Assembly: GCA_945979635.1 (NCBI GenBank)
Contig: CAMFPZ010000014.1
Span: 1-11,405, forward strand
Reading direction: 5' to 3'
DNA from: an uncultured Eubacterium sp.
GTDB lineage: Bacteria > Bacillota > Clostridia > Oscillospirales > Acutalibacteraceae
DNA: 11,405 nucleotides
This document shows, one piece after another, positions 6,870 through 11,405 of the stretch (the first letter of the stretch is position 1; each line of letters starts with the position of its first letter). The position numbers and the translations under genes were made by a program. The notes under the pieces were generated by a model. That model was given only the letters and a program-made list of their open reading frames with translations, made no database searches and was not told the origin of the DNA.

Positions 6870-7109
6870 ATGGATAAGAAATTATATAAATCAACAGTCG
6901 ACAAGAAGCTCTGCGGAGTATGCGGAGGGCTTGCAAAGTATTTGAACATTGATTCAACTATTATTCGCTTAATTTGGGCTCTTGTCGTATTATGCGGCGG
7001 TGCCGGAATTGTTGCATATATCGTATGTGCATTGGTTATTCCTGAGGAACCTGTGCAAAACACATATGAGGACCCTTATTATGCTCCGACTAATATCAGC
7101 GAGGATTAA
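6870..7109 (+). CDS. PspC domain protein
   Basis: 79 residues, the normal size for a stand-alone PspC domain. The opening KLYKSTVDKKLCGVCGGLAKYLNIDSTIIRLIW is the classic PspC helix pair, and one membrane segment follows (about residues 32-56, ALVVLCGGAGIVAYIVCALVIPEEP). The short acidic tail is variable. A GAGGAAA site at 6854-6860, 9 nt ahead of ATG, supports the start. PspC proteins sense or relay damage to the inner membrane; in Gram-positives they are often encoded beside LiaF-like and DUF4097 proteins, as here. The stop at 7107-7109 lies 3 nt before the ABC ATPase ATG, whose ribosome site (GAGGA, 7101-7105) is inside this gene. The two are therefore likely coupled. Confidence 0.9.
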   Translation: MDKKLYKSTVDKKLCGVCGGLAKYLNIDSTIIRLIWALVVLCGGAGIVAYIVCALVIPEEPVQNTYEDPYYAPTNISED

Positions 7110-7112
7110 TAA

Positions 7113-7826
7113 ATGTTAAGAATTGACAATTTAACGAAGCGTTATGGCGAAAAGGTTGCTGTGAATAATCTTTCGCTACATATCGCTCCGGGCGAAATAT
7201 ATGGCTTTATCGGACATAATGGTGCCGGAAAGACCAGTACATTGAAATGCATAGTGGGTATTCAGAGCTTTGATGAGGGCGAAATTTATATTAATTCAAG
7301 CTCTATTAAGACTAATCCTATTGAATGCAAGTCACAGATTGCGTATATTCCGGATAATCCCGATATTTACGATTTTATGACAGGAATGCAATATCTAAAT
7401 TTTGTTGCCGATATATTTAAGGTTAGCGAAGATGAGAGAAGAACCCTGATAAAAAAATATGCCGATATGCTCGAAATAGCGGATAATCTCGGCGAAGCCA
7501 TTAGCACTTATTCGCACGGAATGAAGCAAAAGCTTGTGATTATTTCCGCACTTCTTCATTCTCCAAAATTGATTATTATGGATGAGCCCTTTGTTGGTCT
7601 TGACCCAAAGGCTACTCATTTGCTTAAGGAAATTATGCGAGAAATCTGCAATAACGAAGGTGCGATTTTCTTTTCGACTCATGTACTTGAGGTTGCAGAA
7701 AAGCTATGCGACAGAGTTGCAATAATTAAAAATGGAAATCTTGTTATGTCCGGAACTGTCGAGGAGGTTAAGGGCGACAACTCGCTTGAGGATGTATTTC
7801 TTGAGCTGGAGGACGAAAATGCTTAA
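7113..7826 (+). CDS. ABC transporter ATP-binding protein
   Basis: 237 residues, one nucleotide-binding domain. Walker A is GHNGAGKT (34-41), the signature is SHGMKQK (134-140), Walker B is LIIMDEP (153-159) and the D-loop GLD is at 162-164. The switch His is His190 in STHVLEVAE. The position where many ABC proteins have the Q-loop Gln reads YIPDNPD, so Asp stands there; E or D is common in this exporter subgroup. The sequence is of the CcmA/EcsA-like exporter type and pairs with the membrane protein next to it. That gene's ATG (7819) lies 8 nt inside this frame and has GGAGG at 7808-7812. The partner is broken by the tandem duplication, so the complex may be non-functional in this genome as assembled. 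The substrate is unknown. Confidence 0.93.
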   Translation: MLRIDNLTKRYGEKVAVNNLSLHIAPGEIYGFIGHNGAGKTSTLKCIVGIQSFDEGEIYINSSSIKTNPIECKSQIAYIPDNPDIYDFMTGMQYLNFVADIFKVSEDERRTLIKKYADMLEIADNLGEAISTYSHGMKQKLVIISALLHSPKLIIMDEPFVGLDPKATHLLKEIMREICNNEGAIFFSTHVLEVAEKLCDRVAIIKNGNLVMSGTVEEVKGDNSLEDVFLELEDENA

Positions 7827-8472
7827 GGTATTATTAAAAAAGCAGCTTTTGGAATTGAACAGGGGTTTTCTTCAAAACAAAAAAACCGGTGAACTCCGTT
7901 CAAAGAAATCAACCATCGTTATGGTGCTGAGCTTTCTTGTTTTGTTCGGTATGATTTCATTTGCATTTGTCGGAATAGGCTCGCTTTTGATAGATTCGTT
8001 CCATCTCGTTGATATGGACTGGATGTACTTTTTTATGATGTTTTCCATGGCGATTATGCTGGGTGCATTCGGTAGCGTTTTTAATACCTATGCGAGCCTC
8101 TATAAGGCAGGAGATAACGATTTGCTTTTCTCTATGCCGATTAGTGCCTATACAATAATTTTGGCTAGGCTTCTGAGCGTATATTTGTTGGGATTGTTGT
8201 ATTCGTTGATTGTTGAAATACCGACGCTCATCGTGTATTGGGTGAAGGTTGGGGCGACCTTTTTGACGGCGTTGGGACAGGTGCTTTGTGTTGGGATAAT
8301 CAGCCTTTTTGTGCTTGCAATCAGTGTTGCCCTGGGTTATATTGTGGCTGTCGTTTCGTCAAAAATTCACAGCAAAACCTTTGTTTCGGTATTATGCACA
8401 TTGTTGTTTTTGTTCGTGTATTATTTCGCTTATTTCAAAATGAATGAGTGCCTATACAATAATTTTGGCTAG
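7819..8472 (+). CDS. ABC exporter permease, N-terminal part (frameshifted by duplication)
   Basis: Start ATG at 7819 has GGAGG 6 nt upstream and overlaps the ATPase gene. The frame gives 217 residues with hydrophobic segments near 31-58, 66-91, 117-143, 155-180 and 187-207, and the conserved NDLLFSMPIS segment (100-109) seen in putative ABC-exporter membrane proteins (PF16949-like, usually about 530-550 residues). After residue 210 (KMNE) the frame enters the second copy of a 304-bp repeat in the wrong frame. It ends in CLYNNFG at TAG 8470-8472. Skipping one repeat copy joins this part to the downstream frame and gives a continuous 533-residue protein. It is therefore one broken gene, or an assembly error, rather than a natural short protein. 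Confidence 0.85.
   Translation: MLKVLLKKQLLELNRGFLQNKKTGELRSKKSTIVMVLSFLVLFGMISFAFVGIGSLLIDSFHLVDMDWMYFFMMFSMAIMLGAFGSVFNTYASLYKAGDNDLLFSMPISAYTIILARLLSVYLLGLLYSLIVEIPTLIVYWVKVGATFLTALGQVLCVGIISLFVLAISVALGYIVAVVSSKIHSKTFVSVLCTLLFLFVYYFAYFKMNECLYNNFG
8143..8446 (+). repeat. 304-bp direct tandem repeat, copy 1
   Basis: It is identical to 8447-8750 over all 304 bases, by direct reading. Two further matching bases (AG) at the junction make the boundary ambiguous by 2 bp. The unit lies inside the ABC permease gene and codes for about 101 residues. Since 304 is not a multiple of three, the duplication shifts the frame. Confidence 0.97.
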
Positions 8473-9724
8473 GCTTCTGAGCGTATATTTGTTGGGATTG
8501 TTGTATTCGTTGATTGTTGAAATACCGACGCTCATCGTGTATTGGGTGAAGGTTGGGGCGACCTTTTTGACGGCGTTGGGACAGGTGCTTTGTGTTGGGA
8601 TAATCAGCCTTTTTGTGCTTGCAATCAGTGTTGCCCTGGGTTATATTGTGGCTGTCGTTTCGTCAAAAATTCACAGCAAAACCTTTGTTTCGGTATTATG
8701 CACATTGTTGTTTTTGTTCGTGTATTATTTCGCTTATTTCAAAATGAATGAGCTAATAAGAAGAGTTGCCGAAAATGCCGAGCATTACGGAGAAAAATTC
8801 CGGTCGTCAACCTTCTTTTTGTATCATCTGGCATATGGTGCACAAGGAGATATAAAGTCTGTACTGATTGCCCTTGCAATTACATTAGCATTGCTTTTTA
8901 TTATTATTCTTGTGCTTCGAAGAAGCTTCTTCAAAATTGCAACAAAGACCGAAAAAAGTAAGCATAAAAAAGGCAGAACTACGATAAAAACATCTTCCTT
9001 GAAATCTGCTTTGCTCAAAAAGGAGCTGAAGCGTTTTGCTACCAGCACAAATTATATGATGAATTGCGGACTCGGATTAATCATTATGCCTGTGCTTGCA
9101 GTTTTTGCGTTAATTAAGGCGGATGCAATGAATGAGCTTTTGGGAGGTATGCTGGCAGATTTAGGCATTTTTGCAAATGCATTCCCGCTTATTCCTGCTT
9201 GCAGTATTTGTGCAATATGCTCTTTGAATGCGATTTCGGCTCCATCCGTTTCGTTGGAAGGAAAAAGCATTTGGGTGCTTCAATCCCTTCCTGTTGAAGA
9301 AAAATTGATTATTGAGGCAAAGGTGAATGCTCATGTTTTGCTTAACTCAATTCCTGCTGTAATCAGCACAGTGTTGCTCGGAATAGCATTTAGACTTGAT
9401 GTTGTAGGTATTGTACTGTCGTGCTGTGTTGTATGGATGTTCATTTGGTTCGATGCAAGATTTGGATTGGTTGAAAATTTGAAGCACTGCAATCTTGTTT
9501 GGACCTCCGAGGTTGTTCCTGTCAAGCAGGGCTTGAGTGTTTTTTTGAGCTTGTTAGTTGGCTTTGCTGTCACAATGATAATGCTCGGAGCCTCAATATT
9601 CGTTTGCGAATATGTTTCGATGTATGTCTATATGGTAATTCTTGTGGCAGTATTAATGATTTTTAATCTTGCCGAGCAAAGATGGCTTAACAATAAGGGC
9701 TCAAAAATCTTCAAAACATTATAA
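8444..9724 (+). CDS. ABC exporter permease, C-terminal part (duplicated start)
   Basis: 426 residues from ATG 8444, which exists only because the repeat junction makes AATGAGT. No Shine-Dalgarno is seen upstream. Residues 2-103 repeat residues 109-210 of the N-terminal part exactly; the rest (104-426) is the true second half of the permease. It includes a basic linker (KKGRTTIKTSSLKSALLKKE) and about six further hydrophobic segments. The end at TAA 9722-9724 is followed 7 nt later by the operon terminator. Translation of this piece alone is doubtful. With one repeat copy removed it fuses in frame to the part starting at 7819, giving 533 residues. Confidence 0.8.
   Translation: MSAYTIILARLLSVYLLGLLYSLIVEIPTLIVYWVKVGATFLTALGQVLCVGIISLFVLAISVALGYIVAVVSSKIHSKTFVSVLCTLLFLFVYYFAYFKMNELIRRVAENAEHYGEKFRSSTFFLYHLAYGAQGDIKSVLIALAITLALLFIIILVLRRSFFKIATKTEKSKHKKGRTTIKTSSLKSALLKKELKRFATSTNYMMNCGLGLIIMPVLAVFALIKADAMNELLGGMLADLGIFANAFPLIPACSICAICSLNAISAPSVSLEGKSIWVLQSLPVEEKLIIEAKVNAHVLLNSIPAVISTVLLGIAFRLDVVGIVLSCCVVWMFIWFDARFGLVENLKHCNLVWTSEVVPVKQGLSVFLSLLVGFAVTMIMLGASIFVCEYVSMYVYMVILVAVLMIFNLAEQRWLNNKGSKIFKTL
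8447..8750 (+). repeat. 304-bp direct tandem repeat, copy 2
   Basis: This is the exact second copy of 8143-8446, directly adjacent to it. It has no inverted ends, no transposase and no target-site signature, so it is a plain duplication and not an insertion sequence. Downstream of it the original reading frame continues from ELIRRVAEN. Confidence 0.97.
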
Positions 9725-9731
9725 CTTTTTT

Positions 9732-9759
9732 GGACTGCGGGTAACCACAGTCCTTTTTT
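9732..9759 (+). terminator. Rho-independent terminator of the TetR-ABC operon
   Basis: GGACTG (9732-9737) pairs with CAGTCC (9748-9753); after a C-A mismatch, GG pairs with CC across a GTAA tetraloop. Six T residues follow (9754-9759). It lies 7 nt after the permease stop codon. Confidence 0.85.
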
Positions 9760-9771
9760 ACAAAATAATAA

Positions 9772-9800
9772 TTGACTTTGCACTGACGATAATATATAAT
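9772..9800 (+). promoter_or_regulatory. Strong promoter of greA-lysS
   Basis: TTGACT (9772-9777), exactly 17 bp, then the consensus TATAAT (9795-9800). This is the best promoter in the window. The transcript would start near 9807, giving a leader of about 34 nt before greA. Confidence 0.88.
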
Positions 9801-9840
9801 TATTAAGTTAAATTGTATAATTTTGAAAAGGAGTTTTAAT

Positions 9841-10302
9841 ATGGCAGCTAAAACATTTACAATGACTGCGGCAGGTAAGGCTGAATTAGAGGCAGAGCTT
9901 GAACAGTTAAAGACCGAAGGCAGAATTGATATTGCAGAAAAATTGAAGGTTGCTCGTTCATACGGTGACCTTAGTGAAAACAGTGAATACGATGAAGCAA
10001 AGTCGGAGCAGGCAAAAATTGAGGCTCGTATTCAAGAACTCGAATATCAGCTCGAGAACGCTGTAATCATCGACTCCGTTGCAGGTGACCACGTTTCTAT
10101 GGGTTCAAAGGTTACTGTTGTTCGCGACGGAAAAGAATATGTTTATGAAATAGTTGGCTTCTCACAGAGTGACCCGTCAAATGGAAAAATTTCTGACGAA
10201 AGTCCTGTCGGTAAGGCTCTTATGGGTGCCACAATCGGCGAGAAGGTTACTGTTGAAGCACCTATCGGTACGCTCGAATTTGAAATTAAGTCAATAGACT
10301 AA
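9841..10302 (+). CDS. greA: Transcription elongation factor GreA
   Basis: 153 residues, close to the usual 158. GreA enters the RNA polymerase secondary channel and stimulates cleavage of backtracked transcripts. The N-terminal coiled coil spans residues 8-75. Its tip has [17 protein letters not shown], with the acidic pair Asp43 and Glu46 that coordinates the cleavage metal. The C-terminal FKBP-like domain (80-153) has [31 protein letters not shown] and the usual EFEIKSI end. The ATG at 9841 is chosen because AAAAGGAG (9827-9834) is 6 nt ahead; an in-frame TTG at 9823 would lack a ribosome site. It is followed 22 nt later by lysS, an arrangement common in Clostridia, and transcribed from the strong promoter at 9772. 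Confidence 0.97.
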   Translation: MAAKTFTMTAAGKAELEAELEQLKTEGRIDIAEKLKVARSYGDLSENSEYDEAKSEQAKIEARIQELEYQLENAVIIDSVAGDHVSMGSKVTVVRDGKEYVYEIVGFSQSDPSNGKISDESPVGKALMGATIGEKVTVEAPIGTLEFEIKSID

Positions 10303-10324
10303 TAACAGCAGAGGTAAAAGTATT

Positions 10325-11405
10325 ATGGCAGGAAAGTTTGAAATCACTAAAAAGGGTGATGGTACTTTCACATTTGAATTATTGATAGACGACATAAGCG
10401 TTGGCTCATCCCCTGTATTCGAAAAGGAGGATGCCTGCAAGCGTGGCGTTAAGGCAGTAAAGAAGAATTCCCGTATGAAGGTCCAAAATAATATTGCCGG
10501 AGACGAGGAAAAAACGAATCCAAAGTATGTTGTTGAGGCTGATGGCGAAAAGGTTAGCTATACACTTTATTTGCAGACAGGAGATGTTGCTTTTAGCGGC
10601 AAGGCAGAATCCGAGTCGGATGCTCTTGAGATAATCGAAAAAATCGGCAACAACGCAAATGCTGCCCAAATGACAATGGCAGAAGTTGTTTTGAGCGAAA
10701 ATGAGCAAAAGCAGATTAGAATTAATAAGCTTTCACAGCTCCAAAAGGACGGCAAGGACCCATTTGAGATTACAATCGCGAGCCAAACTCATCATTCCGA
10801 CGAAATCAAGGCTGATTTTGACAATCTTGAAAATAAGGAAGTTACTATTGCCGGCAGAATTATGACCTGGCGTGATATGGGTAAAGCAAACTTTATTGAT
10901 ATTCAGGACAGAAACGGCAGAATTCAGGCATATGTAAGAATGAATGATGTCGGTGAGGAGGCATTCGCAGAATTCAAGGGCTGGGATATCGGAGATATTG
11001 TTGAGGTAACCGGCTTTGTATTTAAGACCAGAACGGGCGAAATTTCCGTTCACGCACAGAAGATTAGATTGCTTTCAAAGTCGCTTCTTCCATTGCCTGA
11101 AAAATTCCACGGTCTTACCGACACTGATACAAGATACCGCAGAAGATATCTTGATATGATTATGAATCCTGATGTAAAGGATACATTTATCAAGCGTTCA
11201 AGGATTATTTCATCTATTCGTCATTATCTTGATAATCTCGGATTTGTTGAGGTTGAGACTCCTATTCTTAATACTATTGCAGGCGGTGCGGCAGCAAGAC
11301 CGTTCATCACTCACCATAACACTCTTGATATGGATATGTATCTTCGTATTGCAACCGAGCTTTATCTTAAGCGTCTTATTGTAGGCGGTATGGAAAGAGT
11401 GTATG
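10325..11405 (+). CDS. lysS: Lysyl-tRNA synthetase with N-terminal DUF1508-like repeats (3' partial)
   Basis: The frame is open from ATG 10325 to the window end (360 residues, no stop). Residues 116-360 are a normal class II LysRS. They contain the opening [19 protein letters not shown] (118-136), the anticodon-binding OB fold about 172-250 ([20 protein letters not shown], then [13 protein letters not shown]), [11 protein letters not shown] (269-279), and motif 1 with its extension ([20 protein letters not shown] and ETPIL). Motif 2 follows beyond the window. Residues 1-112 are extra. [17 protein letters not shown] followed by the [12 protein letters not shown] helix, and a second similar block at 66-112, resemble two DUF1508/YegP repeats. 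AGAGG at 10310-10314 supports the upstream start, while the internal ATGs at 10670 and 10676 have no ribosome site, so a real fusion is favoured. The enzyme charges tRNA-Lys with lysine. Identification of LysRS is sure; the DUF1508 call is tentative. Confidence 0.92.
   Translation, partial: MAGKFEITKKGDGTFTFELLIDDISVGSSPVFEKEDACKRGVKAVKKNSRMKVQNNIAGDEEKTNPKYVVEADGEKVSYTLYLQTGDVAFSGKAESESDALEIIEKIGNNANAAQMTMAEVVLSENEQKQIRINKLSQLQKDGKDPFEITIASQTHHSDEIKADFDNLENKEVTIAGRIMTWRDMGKANFIDIQDRNGRIQAYVRMNDVGEEAFAEFKGWDIGDIVEVTGFVFKTRTGEISVHAQKIRLLSKSLLPLPEKFHGLTDTDTRYRRRYLDMIMNPDVKDTFIKRSRIISSIRHYLDNLGFVEVETPILNTIAGGAAARPFITHHNTLDMDMYLRIATELYLKRLIVGGMERVY

Noticed and set aside
8238..8751. Two identical 69-residue frames at 8238-8447 and 8542-8751
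   Set aside because: They are out-of-frame shadows of the permease and appear twice only because of the duplication.
914..11053. Minus-strand open frames of 60-130 codons across the window
   Set aside because: All lie opposite well-supported + strand genes, have no convincing ribosome sites or family motifs, and no minus-strand gene is needed to fill any gap.

Overview
The window looks like a low-to-moderate GC Clostridia-type Firmicute, probably a gut Oscillospirales/Ruminococcaceae-like genome. The reasons are strong AGGAGG-type ribosome binding sites, frequent TTG starts, TTGACT-17-TATAAT promoters, a Bacillus-type aspartokinase II, and LiaF/PspC-type envelope genes. Species cannot be told from the sequence alone. 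All genes lie on the + strand. Bases 1-45 are not genomic: they are the end of an Illumina P5/Nextera adapter, an i5 index and the Tn5 mosaic end, so the contig really starts at 46.

Layout: 47-172 is the C-terminal tail of a heavy-metal P1B-type ATPase. 291-1460 is an AI-2E/YtvI-type membrane protein with its own promoter and terminator. 1543-4594 is an amino-acid operon: an ACT-domain protein (UPF0735/PheB-like), homoserine dehydrogenase (hom) and aspartokinase (lysC). lysC carries a perfect internal Shine-Dalgarno and ATG at codon 246, which should yield a separate regulatory beta subunit. 4621-9759 is an envelope-stress-like operon. It encodes a TetR regulator with a palindrome over its own promoter, a LiaF-like four-TM protein, a membrane-anchored beta-repeat protein, a small PspC protein, an ABC ATPase and an ABC permease. 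9772 to the window end holds greA followed by lysS, which is cut by the window edge.

The three observations most worth following are these. (1) A perfect 304-bp tandem duplication (8143-8446 and 8447-8750) breaks the ABC permease by frameshift. Removing one copy restores a continuous 533-residue protein, so it is either a very recent mutation or an assembly artefact. (2) The lysS reading frame begins with about 115 extra residues resembling two DUF1508/YegP repeats, fused in frame to an otherwise normal class II lysyl-tRNA synthetase. (3) A TetR-controlled set of LiaF-like, beta-repeat and PspC proteins is joined to an ABC exporter, and appears to be a self-contained envelope-sensing unit.

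How the genes work together: lysC and hom catalyse steps of the aspartate pathway to Lys/Thr/Met, and the ACT protein is a plausible amino-acid sensor for them. The TetR operon probably senses or repairs membrane damage or exports a compound. greA-lysS is a housekeeping transcription/translation pair.
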